A stretch of 64,000 nt of DNA from an uncultured Clostridia bacterium (GTDB lineage Bacteria > Bacillota > Clostridia > Oscillospirales > Ruminococcaceae), in the NCBI GenBank assembly GCA_947389015.1, contig CANDVA010000007.1:1-64000 (forward strand). Reading direction: 5' to 3'. Within the stretch, counting starts at the first letter, position 1. Each line of letters opens with the position of its first letter. The position numbers and the translations under genes are program-made. Shown one piece after another: positions 16,922-25,233 of this stretch. The notes beneath the pieces were generated by a model. That model was given only the letters and a program-made list of their open reading frames with translations, did not search any database and was not told the DNA's origin.

Positions 16922-19465
16922 ATGAATAAGATTATTAAGAAAATTACTTCGTTAGTTGCGGCGCTTACAGTGACGCTCACCTCAACGATTGTGTTCAATA
17001 TGCCAAAAAGTTTGACCGCGGCGGCTGAGGGAACTCATTCGCATAAAGCTTGCGGCGGCTTGGCGCACGGGGGGTGTAATCACAACGATATAGTTTACGA
17101 GGAATTTCCTACGGATAATAAAGAAGTAATGATATCCTCGGATAAAAACTATTATCTTACGAGGGATTTGAGTAATAACGACATAACCCGTATCTATAAT
17201 TTGGAAAACATAAAATTGAATTTGTGCCTTAACGGTCATAAAATAGTCACTGAAAAAGCGGTGTTTCACCCTGTGAGCGGGGCTGTTTTAAATATCTGCG
17301 ATTGCAAAGGCGGCGGCAGTATCGAAAATACGTTGAATTTACAGGGTGTTGTTCAGATAAGCGAGGGCGGACAAGCCAACATATACGGCGGAAGTTTTGT
17401 AGGACGGATGGGCAGCATATGTATGGGCGACAGTAATGATGTTGTCAACATCTACGATGGAAATTTTATTTCTAACGAGCCTGTTTATATGTATGGCGGC
17501 ACTCTTTCGATCTACGGAGGTGAGTTTACCTCAAAAAAGACCTGCGTTACAGCACAGAGGGGCAATATTTCGGTTTATGACGGAAAATTCATATGCACAG
17601 CCGAGACCGACGATTACAAATATATAATAGACGCTTGGTACGGCGTTATGGTCAACATATTTGATGGAAAAATGACCTGTGAAAAAGCAATGGGCGTTCG
17701 ACTTTTTGACAGCGACTGCATTCTCAATATGAGCGGAGGCAGTATCTTCAGCTACGGCTCAGCCGTCCTTTCCAACGGAAACAACACGCCAAAAGTCAAC
17801 ATAAGCGGCGGTTCCCTCTGCTCCGATCACGCGGTGACTATCAGCGGCGGCGCATTGAAAATGACGGGAGGTACAGTTTCCGGTTTTATGGGAATTGGCA
17901 CGGGTGGCGAAATAACGGGCGGTACAATAAAAGATTGCGGTTATTGCGGAATATCCGTGCAGCAAAACTGTAACGTGACGATTGGCGGCAATGCAAAATT
18001 TGAAAATAACATCTGTGATATTTATCTTGTGACCGCCGACGATATTTTTACAGTAAAGGACGATTTTCAAAATATCGCCGCTGTTCGCGTGGTAGATGAT
18101 ATTTCCGAAGATACCCCGAGAAGGATCACGACCAACGGCACGGACGAAAATGCTTTGAGTAAAATCACTTCCTGCGATGATAAATATGCCGTAAAGTATG
18201 ACGACAGCAGCAAATATCTGTACCTTAATTATCATGTTCACGAATATGACGAGAATTTTAAATATGATGAAAACGGGCATTGGCAGTTGTGCGAAAAGTG
18301 CGGCGAAGTCGGTGAAAAAACATCTCACACTTGGGATAACGGCAACGTGACCAAACAGCCTACTGAAAATGATAAGGGCGTAAAGACCTACACCTGTGAG
18401 ATATGCAAAGCCGAAAGAACGGAAGATATAGATATGCTTGAACACGAGCACACTTACTCTGAGGACTGGACAAGCGACGAAAACAATCACTGGCACGCGG
18501 CGACTTGCGGTCACGACGTCAAAAGCGGCAAAGCGCCCCACATTTGGGATAATGGAACTGTAATTAAGCAGCCCACCGAAAACAAAACGGGTGAAAAGCG
18601 CTTTGGGTGTACAGCCTGCGGCACATTTAAAACAGAGATTATTCCCGCAACGGGCGGAAGCGATACAAGCGATCCCGACATATCCGATAAAGGAAATATC
18701 ATCAAGGACGTTCAGTTGAGCGGTAATGTTCCCAAGACAACATTGGCTACACCGCTTGAAGAGCTGATTGCAGCCGTTCTGACCCCCGAAGAACAAGAGA
18801 TGATAAACAACGGTATCGACATTAAAATAATCCTGACCGTTAACGATGCGACGAACGAGGTTTCCACCGAGGATAAAACGGCAGTTCAAAACAAGATCGG
18901 CGAACTGAAAAATTATAAGCTAGGACAGTATCTTGATCTTAATCTGTTGAAGATTATCGGCGACAGCGAGGGCGTAAAGATAACTCAAACCAACAAGCCT
19001 ATTTCCGTAACCTTTGAAATTCCTGACGCTCTGCGCGGAAAGATCGCGTATTCCGTTATTCGAGTTCACAGCGGCACAGCAACAGCTCTTAATGATCTGG
19101 ACAGTGATTCGAATACTGTGACAATTGAAACCGACAAGTTTTCAATCTATGCGTTGGCTTATCAGGAAAAATCCACATCTACAAAACCGGGCGAAGATGA
19201 TTCAAACTCATCCCGTCCTACTACGAGCGACAATTCGGACAACTCATCAAGTGATACCCCCAACTATACCTCAAGCAACACATCTGAAACGTCCGATAAT
19301 TCCTCCGATGAAGACTCGAGCAGCTACGAGAGCAGTCACGTTCCAAGCGAAAGCAGCACACCAAACAGCGGCGACAACCCCGAAACTGGTATAACGGTTT
19401 CGCTTATTCCGCTAGCTGCAATATTGTCGGGAGTGATTGCCGCAGTAAATCGCAAAAAGGAATAA
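16922..19465 (+). CDS. Sortase-type surface protein with beta-helix repeats
   Basis: 847 residues from ATG 16922; AGAAAGGA is well spaced for this start and too close for the in-frame ATG at 16913. Signal peptide: KIIKKITSLVAALTVTLTST. Residues about 130-350 are short repeats of the type VNIYDGNF, LSIYGGEF, ISVYDGKF, VNISGGSL, LKMTGGTV, which form a right-handed parallel beta helix. Two His/Cys-rich repeats (HTWDNGNVTKQPTEN and HIWDNGTVIKQPTEN, each followed by CxxC) follow, as in other Ruminococcal surface proteins. A Ser/Thr-rich stalk precedes NPETG, a hydrophobic segment and NRKKE, a sortase signal. Binding target unknown. Probably controlled by the direct repeat upstream. Confidence 0.8.
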   Translation: MNKIIKKITSLVAALTVTLTSTIVFNMPKSLTAAAEGTHSHKACGGLAHGGCNHNDIVYEEFPTDNKEVMISSDKNYYLTRDLSNNDITRIYNLENIKLNLCLNGHKIVTEKAVFHPVSGAVLNICDCKGGGSIENTLNLQGVVQISEGGQANIYGGSFVGRMGSICMGDSNDVVNIYDGNFISNEPVYMYGGTLSIYGGEFTSKKTCVTAQRGNISVYDGKFICTAETDDYKYIIDAWYGVMVNIFDGKMTCEKAMGVRLFDSDCILNMSGGSIFSYGSAVLSNGNNTPKVNISGGSLCSDHAVTISGGALKMTGGTVSGFMGIGTGGEITGGTIKDCGYCGISVQQNCNVTIGGNAKFENNICDIYLVTADDIFTVKDDFQNIAAVRVVDDISEDTPRRITTNGTDENALSKITSCDDKYAVKYDDSSKYLYLNYHVHEYDENFKYDENGHWQLCEKCGEVGEKTSHTWDNGNVTKQPTENDKGVKTYTCEICKAERTEDIDMLEHEHTYSEDWTSDENNHWHAATCGHDVKSGKAPHIWDNGTVIKQPTENKTGEKRFGCTACGTFKTEIIPATGGSDTSDPDISDKGNIIKDVQLSGNVPKTTLATPLEELIAAVLTPEEQEMINNGIDIKIILTVNDATNEVSTEDKTAVQNKIGELKNYKLGQYLDLNLLKIIGDSEGVKITQTNKPISVTFEIPDALRGKIAYSVIRVHSGTATALNDLDSDSNTVTIETDKFSIYALAYQEKSTSTKPGEDDSNSSRPTTSDNSDNSSSDTPNYTSSNTSETSDNSSDEDSSSYESSHVPSESSTPNSGDNPETGITVSLIPLAAILSGVIAAVNRKKE

Positions 19466-19528
19466 TTACTCTTTGTTTTAAGGAGTGTCACGTCTATGGA
19501 ATAAAAATGAGTATACGATAACAAACGC

Positions 19529-19569
19529 AGTGCTGACGGGAAAATTTGTTCCGTCAGCACTTTGTGTTT
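19529..19569 (+). terminator. Terminator of the surface-protein gene
   Basis: AGTGCTGACGG at 19529-19539 pairs with CCGTCAGCACT at 19551-19561, followed by a moderately T-rich tail (TTGTGTTTC). Confidence 0.6.
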
Positions 19570-19695
19570 CAAAAATTGAGCCGTATTAAACATAGAAAAT
19601 GTACGGTATGGTCAGATATGTGGTCTTTTTTTGCAAGCATGATGAGATATTAAACAAGCACATAGGCCTTTCCATATTTGCCTTTCTATCCGAGC

Positions 19696-19715
19696 CCTCC
19701 AATTTGAATTGGAGG
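19696..19715. repeat. Perfect 9-bp inverted repeat
   Basis: CCTCCAATT, two bases, then AATTGGAGG. It lies about 100 bp before the promoter of the HTH-kinase unit. GGAGG in the right arm precedes a GTG at 19726 that opens a frame into the HTH gene, but that frame runs across the promoter and is not taken as the true start. Confidence 0.5.
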
Positions 19716-19813
19716 ACATTTTGTAGTGGAAAAACGAGAGCGTTATTTGGAAATACTCGCTAGGCGTATTGCAAATATGGTTTTCCGCCGAAAAACACCT
19801 CAAATACGACCGC

Positions 19814-19842
19814 TTGACTTTTGGCTTTGTTTAGTGTATAAT
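19814..19842 (+). promoter_or_regulatory. Promoter of the HTH-kinase operon
   Basis: TTGACT at 19814-19819 and TATAAT at 19837-19842, 17-bp spacing. Transcription would begin near 19849, only about 10 nt before a 16-bp hairpin that holds the ribosome binding site in its loop. Confidence 0.8.
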
Positions 19843-19858
19843 AAAATTATATTTTTCA

Positions 19859-19903
19859 ACAGCTTTATTTCACGAAAGGGAGGCTTCCGTGAAATAAAGC
19901 TGT
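19859..19903 (+). promoter_or_regulatory. 5'-terminal mRNA hairpin presenting the ribosome binding site in its loop
   Basis: ACAGCTTTATTTCACG (19859-19874) and CGTGAAATAAAGCTGT (19888-19903) are perfectly complementary over 16 bp. The 13-nt loop AAAGGGAGGCTTC contains the only good Shine-Dalgarno sequence for the next gene. The first GTG after it (19889) opens GTG-AAA-TAA, a two-codon frame that is not the frame of the HTH protein. No terminator T-run follows, so a role in translation or RNA stability is more likely than termination. Confidence 0.7.
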
Positions 19904-20316
19904 CCACAAACGATTTGTTTTTGATGATCGAGAACATTTCCGACCTTGGGAAAACATGGGATAATCTCACCCCGCATATGAAAACGCCGATTTTTAAGGA
20001 TTACCTTTATGAGCTTATGAAACAGCACGGTTTGGACGCGGGTCGGCTTGTAGTGAAATCCTTGCTCAGCCGCTCGTTCGCGTATCAGATATGCTCGGGC
20101 GAACGTCAGCCGAGCAGGGATATCGTTTTAAGGATCGCGATAGCGATGGGGGCGTCCGTAGACGAAACGCAGCAGCTGCTTCGGCTCGCGCAGCGCGGCA
20201 CACTGTATCCGCGCGACCCGCGTGACGCGGTCATAATTTACGCGCTTTCGCGGGGGCTCGATCTGTACGAAGCGGACGAGCTGTTATCACAGATGGAGCA
20301 GCAGACCTTGCTATGA
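19900..20316 (+). CDS. Helix-turn-helix regulator paired with the Ser/Thr kinase
   Basis: About 138 residues. The conserved part begins LSTNDLFLMIENISDLGKTW and continues with FKDYLYELMKQHGLDAGRLV, RSFAYQICSGERQPSRDIVL and VDETQQLLRLAQRGTLYPRD. It is a divergent XRE-like domain (SRSFAYQICSGERQPSRD is the turn and recognition helix) with an acidic helical C-terminus, a type often found beside Hanks kinases in gut Firmicutes. The start is unresolved: the promoter at 19814-19842 excludes the GTG at 19726, the GTG at 19889 is out of frame, and the first in-frame ATG (19924) has no ribosome site; a CTG at 19900 follows the loop ribosome site. Its stop overlaps the kinase start by 4 bp (ATGA), so both are co-translated. 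Confidence 0.68.
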   Translation: MSTNDLFLMIENISDLGKTWDNLTPHMKTPIFKDYLYELMKQHGLDAGRLVVKSLLSRSFAYQICSGERQPSRDIVLRIAIAMGASVDETQQLLRLAQRGTLYPRDPRDAVIIYALSRGLDLYEADELLSQMEQQTLL

Positions 20317-22193
20317 CTGAAAACAAGACAAAAACAACGCTGCCCGACGAGCTCGGCGGCGAATATACCGTTTTGTCCGAGCTTAAATCCGGCAAGAGCG
20401 GAAAAGTTCTGTTGGTTTACGACACGGTATGTCGCCGCAAGGCTGTACTTAAAATCGCATATGACAGTTCCAAGCTGCCCGAAACGGAAGCCGCAGTTAT
20501 GTCCGCGATGGCGGGGGAGGGTATACCCGCCGTGTATAACTGCTGTTTGTCGGAAAACAGCGGCTGGCTGCTGCGAGAGTATATCCCGGGCGAAACGCTC
20601 GACGAGTATGTTAAGAAAAACGGCGCTCTCGGCGCCGAAGAGATAATATCGCTCGGGATAGCGCTCTGCCGCGTTATCGGAAGAATGCATCTGCACGATC
20701 CGCAGATAATACACCGCGATATCAAGCCTCAGAATATCGTGCGCAAAAAGGACGGCTCGCTGTGTCTGATAGACTTCGGAACGTGCAGGGAATATGACGC
20801 GTCGTCAAGCTGTGACACGCAGATTATCGGCACGCCCGTTTCGGCGCCGCCGGAGCAGTTCGGCTACCGCCAGACGGACGCGCGCTCGGACGTTTATTCG
20901 ATAGGCGTGCTGCTGAATTTTCTGTCCACGGGTGAATATTCTCCCGAAAAGCGCGCGGCAAATCCGCGCCTAAAAAAGATAATCGGGAAATGCACGAGCT
21001 TTTCTCCCGACGCCAGATATTCCGACGCGGCGGAGCTTCAAAGGGCTCTCGAGGCGCTGGAGCCGTCGGCAAGGCTTCGCAAACGGATATTGCTGTGCGC
21101 GGCTGCCCTCGCCGTTATCGTGGCAGTGATGATTATCATTCCGAACGTACTGCGCGGTATCTCATCCGCGCCGCCACTCGCCGAGCCGGCGGAAAACGGC
21201 GCGTATAAATTCGCAGATCCAACAATCGAAGCGGAGATATGCCGCCGGCTCGGCAAGGACTTGATAACCATCGAGGACCTTAGCGGGATAACCGAGCTTA
21301 TGCTTATCGGTGAAACGCCCTTTGACGAATGGGAGGAGCTTTCCGCCGTCGGTGAGGGAGTGGCGGTAAACGGCGTTGATATAAACGACAGCGGCGATAT
21401 TTTCACGCTTGAGGATATCGCGGCAATGCCGAACCTGCATACCCTCGTGCTGTGCAACCATGAGATATCCGATCTGTCGCCGCTCGCGGACAGTAAGATC
21501 GAACGTCTTGCGCTGCGCGGCAACAATATTTCGGATATTACCCCGCTTGCGCGGTGCGCGTCGCTCTCGGAGCTGTTTATCGGCAACAATCCCGTTTCGG
21601 TGATAACGCCGCTTCTCGAATGTAAACAGCTGTCCGCTCTCGAAATCGGAAAAACGCGCGTGAATAATTTCGACGTTATCCTTAAGCTGCCAGAGCTTTC
21701 GTCGCTCAATATCACCATGTGCGACTATCTGACGGATTTTTCCCCGCTTGCGGAAATGGACGGGCTTAGAGACCTCAGAATTTTCCCCGCGGACAAGGAT
21801 ACTATGGATATCATCTGCGAACTGACGGGGCTTGTGGAGCTCGTTGTGTGGTGCTCGGACGACGTCGAAGATTTTGAGGGTATCGCGAAGCTGAAAAATT
21901 TACAGCACCTTCTCATAGGTCCGCTGGGCGAAAAGACCGTGCTGTCGTTTGACGGCATAGAAAAGCTGCCGAGGCTTTATTATATGCACGTCGGCGGAGC
22001 GAAGGGCTCGGATATTTCCGCGCTGGCAAAATCGCGGAGCCTTTCATGTATAATATTTTACGACTGCGATATAGAGGATTATTCCGCGCTCGCTGAGCTT
22101 GATACGTTATATCGCGTCGAGTGCTCCCCCGCGGAGTACGACAAAATTTCCTCGGCGCTTGCCGGCAAAAGCACGATTATAAACATCATATAA
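20313..22193 (+). CDS. Membrane Hanks-type Ser/Thr protein kinase with LRR-like extracellular domain
   Basis: 626 residues. The kinase domain (about 15-255) has the ATP lysine in AVLKIAY (K47), the catalytic loop HRDIKPQN (H134, R135, D136), DFG (D154-G156) and SAPPEQF replacing APE. One membrane helix follows at about 258-282 (RILLCAAALAVIVAVMIIIP). The outside part (about 310-626) is a series of LRR-like units: LHTLVLCNHEISDLSPLADS, IERLALRGNNISDITPLARC and further copies to the end, the SPL/TPL pattern of internalin-type repeats. So an external ligand, likely protein or cell wall, is read and transmitted by phosphorylation. PASTA domains of PrkC are absent. It is coupled to the HTH gene and followed by a terminator. 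The substrate is unknown; the HTH protein or the dynamins downstream are candidates. Confidence 0.85.
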   Translation: MTENKTKTTLPDELGGEYTVLSELKSGKSGKVLLVYDTVCRRKAVLKIAYDSSKLPETEAAVMSAMAGEGIPAVYNCCLSENSGWLLREYIPGETLDEYVKKNGALGAEEIISLGIALCRVIGRMHLHDPQIIHRDIKPQNIVRKKDGSLCLIDFGTCREYDASSSCDTQIIGTPVSAPPEQFGYRQTDARSDVYSIGVLLNFLSTGEYSPEKRAANPRLKKIIGKCTSFSPDARYSDAAELQRALEALEPSARLRKRILLCAAALAVIVAVMIIIPNVLRGISSAPPLAEPAENGAYKFADPTIEAEICRRLGKDLITIEDLSGITELMLIGETPFDEWEELSAVGEGVAVNGVDINDSGDIFTLEDIAAMPNLHTLVLCNHEISDLSPLADSKIERLALRGNNISDITPLARCASLSELFIGNNPVSVITPLLECKQLSALEIGKTRVNNFDVILKLPELSSLNITMCDYLTDFSPLAEMDGLRDLRIFPADKDTMDIICELTGLVELVVWCSDDVEDFEGIAKLKNLQHLLIGPLGEKTVLSFDGIEKLPRLYYMHVGGAKGSDISALAKSRSLSCIIFYDCDIEDYSALAELDTLYRVECSPAEYDKISSALAGKSTIINII

Positions 22194-22200
22194 TTGTTTT

Positions 22201-22226
22201 CCCGTCTGAATGACGGGGATTTTTTT
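22201..22226 (+). terminator. Terminator of the HTH-kinase unit
   Basis: CCCGTC at 22201-22206, loop TGAAT, GACGGG at 22212-22217, then GA and seven T. It ends the first transcription unit of the dynamin locus. Confidence 0.75.
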
Positions 22227-22237
22227 GTCCCGAAATT

Positions 22238-22281
22238 GTACGCAGACTGCGTACCAAAAGCAAATTGTTATATGGTATAAT
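22238..22281 (+). promoter_or_regulatory. Dyad operator and promoter of the lipoprotein-dynamin operon
   Basis: GTACGCAGACTGCGTAC at 22238-22254 is a 7-3-7 dyad. TATAAT at 22276-22281, preceded by TG at its upstream side (extended -10), is the likely -10 box; the matching -35 position (22253-22258) is poor and touches the dyad. This fits a regulator, possibly the HTH protein upstream, acting at this promoter. Confidence 0.55.
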
Positions 22282-22334
22282 GAATGCAGAAAGTTTATTA
22301 TACGCTTATGTAACGACAGTTTAGGAGGTATGGT

Positions 22335-23306
22335 ATGAGCGTTTCAAAAAAATTAAAGGCTGCCGCAATGGCGGCAGTGGTGTTTGCGGTCGGTTTGACG
22401 GCAGGCTGCAAAAACGGAGTGAGCGAGGACGAACTGAGGAGCATTATTGCCGAGATAAATGCGAGCAGCGATAACAACACCGGCAACGACAGCAATTACG
22501 GTAATAAAGACTATGGTTTCAGCAATAACGATTATGACTTCGGTAACAACGATTTCGGCGGTGCTGACACCGACAATCATTATCAGGAAAACGCGGCTGC
22601 CGGTAATCACCGATACGAGGAAAGCTCATACGGCGAGCAGACCGACGGGATTCAGCCCGGCACGGCTATAGTTGAGTGGAACGGCGTTCAGTACAATGCC
22701 GCGGCAAGCTACGAAAACAACGACGACTGCTTCGGTATAAGAGCTAATTTTGACGGAAAGCACATCGGCATGGTCATATACAAGAACAAGGTAAGCGAGG
22801 GCGACAAGCTTGAGGACGCAAACGGCGACTTTGACTATGACAATAAGGTCGGACTTGTAAGCCTTGTGGATTTTCCGACGACAAACGGCACGGTCTATAA
22901 CGGCGGAACCAACGTGTCCACGATGTACGATCTGCAATATTTTGACGGAGTGACGCTCGAGGTCAAAAAGCTTGACCCGAACGGCGTCACAGAGTTCGTA
23001 TGTGTGGCGTGGGTCGATATGGGTGATTACGGAAACAATACGTTTAAAGTCACCGCGGCAGTCGACGTAAATACCTCCCCATCCTACAGCGGCGGTGGCG
23101 GCACCGTAGGCGGTACGGGCGGCGGCATTGAATACGGAAGCGACAAATGCGGCTACTGCAACGGCGCGGGTACCTGTCAGGTCTGCGGCGGTATGCGCAG
23201 AATATATGTTCCGAGCTATGTGGGCGAGCCCGGAACATATGTGAACTGCGCAAGCTGCAATGGAAATGGAAAATGCGAGTGGTGCGGAGGCACGGGGAAA
23301 CGATAA
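22335..23306 (+). CDS. Lipoprotein with C-terminal DnaJ-like CxxCxG zinc motifs
   Basis: 323 residues, start after AGGAGGT. Lipobox LTAGC with acylated Cys25 follows a hydrophobic signal. Residues 45-110 are an Asn/Gly/Asp/Tyr-rich low-complexity linker. Residues about 110-245 form an unrecognised beta-rich domain (FGIRANFDGKHIGMVIYKN). After a Gly-rich stretch come four cysteine motifs, CGYCNGAG, CQVCGG, CASCNGNG and CEWCGGTG, the repeat type of the DnaJ zinc-finger domain. A DnaJ-like zinc finger on a secreted lipoprotein is unusual. First gene of the second unit; no function known. It could be a partner or ligand of the kinase ectodomain, which is inference from position only. Confidence 0.75.
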   Translation: MSVSKKLKAAAMAAVVFAVGLTAGCKNGVSEDELRSIIAEINASSDNNTGNDSNYGNKDYGFSNNDYDFGNNDFGGADTDNHYQENAAAGNHRYEESSYGEQTDGIQPGTAIVEWNGVQYNAAASYENNDDCFGIRANFDGKHIGMVIYKNKVSEGDKLEDANGDFDYDNKVGLVSLVDFPTTNGTVYNGGTNVSTMYDLQYFDGVTLEVKKLDPNGVTEFVCVAWVDMGDYGNNTFKVTAAVDVNTSPSYSGGGGTVGGTGGGIEYGSDKCGYCNGAGTCQVCGGMRRIYVPSYVGEPGTYVNCASCNGNGKCEWCGGTGKR

Positions 23307-23701
23307 TGGATATTGACTTTACGCAAAGAGTGGTGTTCGGAAGCTTGCACCCGAACGAGGACTCCACGATAATCTTTGTCAACCGCGCGAAGTGCATACG
23401 GCGCACCATCGTTGACCGGTCGGGAGTTATCGTCGGCTTCCCCGGGGTCGAGGGCTTGGAGGATATATCTCCGCAGATATGCTTCCGCGCGAGCATTGAA
23501 ACCGCGCCGAGCGGAAGGTTTTATATGCTTTGGGAGGTAAATCCCGACGGGCGCTTTTACGGCGACGAAAGCGGCTTCGGCATGGAAAGCGGCGAGGAAC
23601 TGAGATTGTACGCCTTTATCGACGGCGAGGGACGCTTCGAGGATAAATTCAGAATATACAATCGCGGAAGCGATCGCTATATTGATCCAAACAAAATGTA
23701 A
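23306..23701 (+). CDS. Unknown 131-residue protein of the dynamin operon
   Basis: 131 residues from ATG 23306, which overlaps the stop of the lipoprotein gene (TAATG). No signal peptide, cysteine cluster or membrane helix. Content is beta-type (FTQRVVFGSLHPNEDSTIIF, FYMLWEVNPDGRFYGDESGF). It does not match a family I recognise. Tight spacing and shared direction put it in the same operon, 20 bp before the C39-like gene. Confidence 0.65.
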   Translation: MDIDFTQRVVFGSLHPNEDSTIIFVNRAKCIRRTIVDRSGVIVGFPGVEGLEDISPQICFRASIETAPSGRFYMLWEVNPDGRFYGDESGFGMESGEELRLYAFIDGEGRFEDKFRIYNRGSDRYIDPNKM

Positions 23702-23721
23702 AACGCCAAAGGAGGTAAATT

Positions 23722-24684
23722 ATGGACGGAAACGAATTGGGAACGGTATTTGAGCCGCAGGCGATAGATATTGACGGCGACGGCTCGATAGACGGGATAA
23801 TAGTCGCCGAGGACGCAAACGGCGACGGTATTGCCGACACTCTGACCGTTATGGCTGACACGGACGACAACGGACTTATCGACAGCGTTCAGACGCTGAT
23901 CGATACCACCGGCGATGGTATTCCCGATACCATAGTCGGCGCGGAGGCGATAGACACCACGGGCGACGGCATAAAGGATTCCACGGTCGTATATCAGGTC
24001 GACGCCGCGAGCGGCGCCATAGAGCATATGGAAATACACGACACGGATGAAAGCGGCTTCCACGATATCTTCTCCCACGAGCAGTATGCAGCCGACGTAT
24101 ATTCGGAGCTTGAGCCCGCGTATGAGCAGTTCGACCCCGACAGCACAGATATGGACAACGTTATCGGCGACCCCGCGAACGACGAGCACGTCTGGGAATA
24201 TCAGGGCGACAGCGGACCGTGCGCCATCTACGCGCAGGCAATGGCGTATCAGAACGTCACGGGCGAGGAGGTGGATATCGGGGAGCTCATCGAAACGGCG
24301 ACGGAGGAGGGCTGGTATAACGGCGGCACCGCGACGGACGATATGGACAAGGTGCTGAACTATCTCGGTCTTGACGCGGACGTTGAATACCGCGGAGACA
24401 TGGAGGATATACGCGAGTGCCTTGAGAACGGCGGCAGAGTGGTCGCCGCGGTAGACGGCAACGAGATATGGCTCGGCGACAACGACACCTGCTATTCCCC
24501 GAACGACCCCAACCACGCGGTGGAGGTCATCGGGATAGACTACTCGGGTGACGAGCCTATGGTCATAATCAACGACTCGGGAACGCCCGACGGACACGCG
24601 ATAATGGTCCCCAAGGATCAGTTCGTGGACGCTTGGCAGGACAGCGATTTCGCGTACGTATGCGTTTATCCGCAATCGGTATAA
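23722..24684 (+). CDS. C39-like cysteine peptidase with N-terminal DxDGDG calcium-type repeats
   Basis: 320 residues, start after AAAGGAGGT. Residues 13-100 hold five acidic repeats of the kind DIDGDGSIDG, DANGDGIADT, DTDDNGLIDS, DTTGDGIPDT, DTTGDGIKDS, the calcium-loop pattern of thrombospondin-3 and dockerin modules. Residues about 155-320 are a papain-fold C39-type domain: YQGDSGPCAIYAQ with Cys167, PNHAVEVIGIDY with His265 and IINDSGT with Asp285, i.e. the complete triad. There is no visible export signal and no ABC transporter next door, so this is not a classic bacteriocin-processing peptidase. Calcium loops normally work outside the cell, so either non-classical export or a cytosolic calcium-triggered protease is possible. 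Its position before the dynamins suggests an effector or activator. Confidence 0.72.
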   Translation: MDGNELGTVFEPQAIDIDGDGSIDGIIVAEDANGDGIADTLTVMADTDDNGLIDSVQTLIDTTGDGIPDTIVGAEAIDTTGDGIKDSTVVYQVDAASGAIEHMEIHDTDESGFHDIFSHEQYAADVYSELEPAYEQFDPDSTDMDNVIGDPANDEHVWEYQGDSGPCAIYAQAMAYQNVTGEEVDIGELIETATEEGWYNGGTATDDMDKVLNYLGLDADVEYRGDMEDIRECLENGGRVVAAVDGNEIWLGDNDTCYSPNDPNHAVEVIGIDYSGDEPMVIINDSGTPDGHAIMVPKDQFVDAWQDSDFAYVCVYPQSV

Positions 24685-24704
24685 CGAGGTGAAAGGGGTA
24701 TTAA

Positions 24705-25229
24705 ATGAATATTTCGATAAAGGAAGTTTTACATAAAATAAACGTCTGCGAGGCGGTGAGGGCGGTCGTTCCCATGGGCATGGGCGCGGGACTGCCCATG
24801 CTTGAGATAGCGGGCGAGCGGCTGCTGGTGTCCGTGTTCTATTTCAGGAGCGCGGCTAAGCCCGACGATAAAACGGAGCTTTCCGCGCCGCAGTATATTA
24901 TTTCGGTGGGATATCCCAACTGCAAGCTCGCGGCGTTCAGGACGCTGCCGCTTGAAACGAAGTACGCCGAAACGGATTTTTCCGCGCCCGCGGGAACGTT
25001 TCGCCACGACGCGGTGAAGCATCTGAACCACAAGCAGTACGCCGACAAGAAAGACGAGCTGTACGCGCTTCTCGACAAGCAGATAGCCTATATCGGAGGC
25101 GAGGACGGAGTTTTCACGGCGGAGGACAGGCTCAAGGGGTTGTACGCTATGCTGGCGGAGCCGTCGCTGCTGCCGTTTTACCGCGATATGTCGCCGAGAT
25201 TTTTTGAGGAATATTTTACGGAGGAGTGA
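24705..25229 (+). CDS. Unknown 174-residue protein of the dynamin operon
   Basis: 174 residues, ribosome site GAAAGGGG. Soluble alpha/beta content, e.g. MGAGLPMLEIAGERLLVSVF and APQYIISVGYPNCKLAAF, ending with LPFYRDMSPRFFEEYFTEE. No motif I recognise. It ends 4 bp before the GTG of the first dynamin-like gene, with that gene's GGAGGAG inside its last codons, so translation is coupled. Possibly a dedicated partner of the dynamins. Confidence 0.65.
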   Translation: MNISIKEVLHKINVCEAVRAVVPMGMGAGLPMLEIAGERLLVSVFYFRSAAKPDDKTELSAPQYIISVGYPNCKLAAFRTLPLETKYAETDFSAPAGTFRHDAVKHLNHKQYADKKDELYALLDKQIAYIGGEDGVFTAEDRLKGLYAMLAEPSLLPFYRDMSPRFFEEYFTEE

Positions 25230-25233
25230 GCGC

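Noticed and set aside
17759-18889. 376-codon open frame opposite the surface-protein gene
   Set aside because: Antisense to repeats of a clear secreted protein; no start signals.
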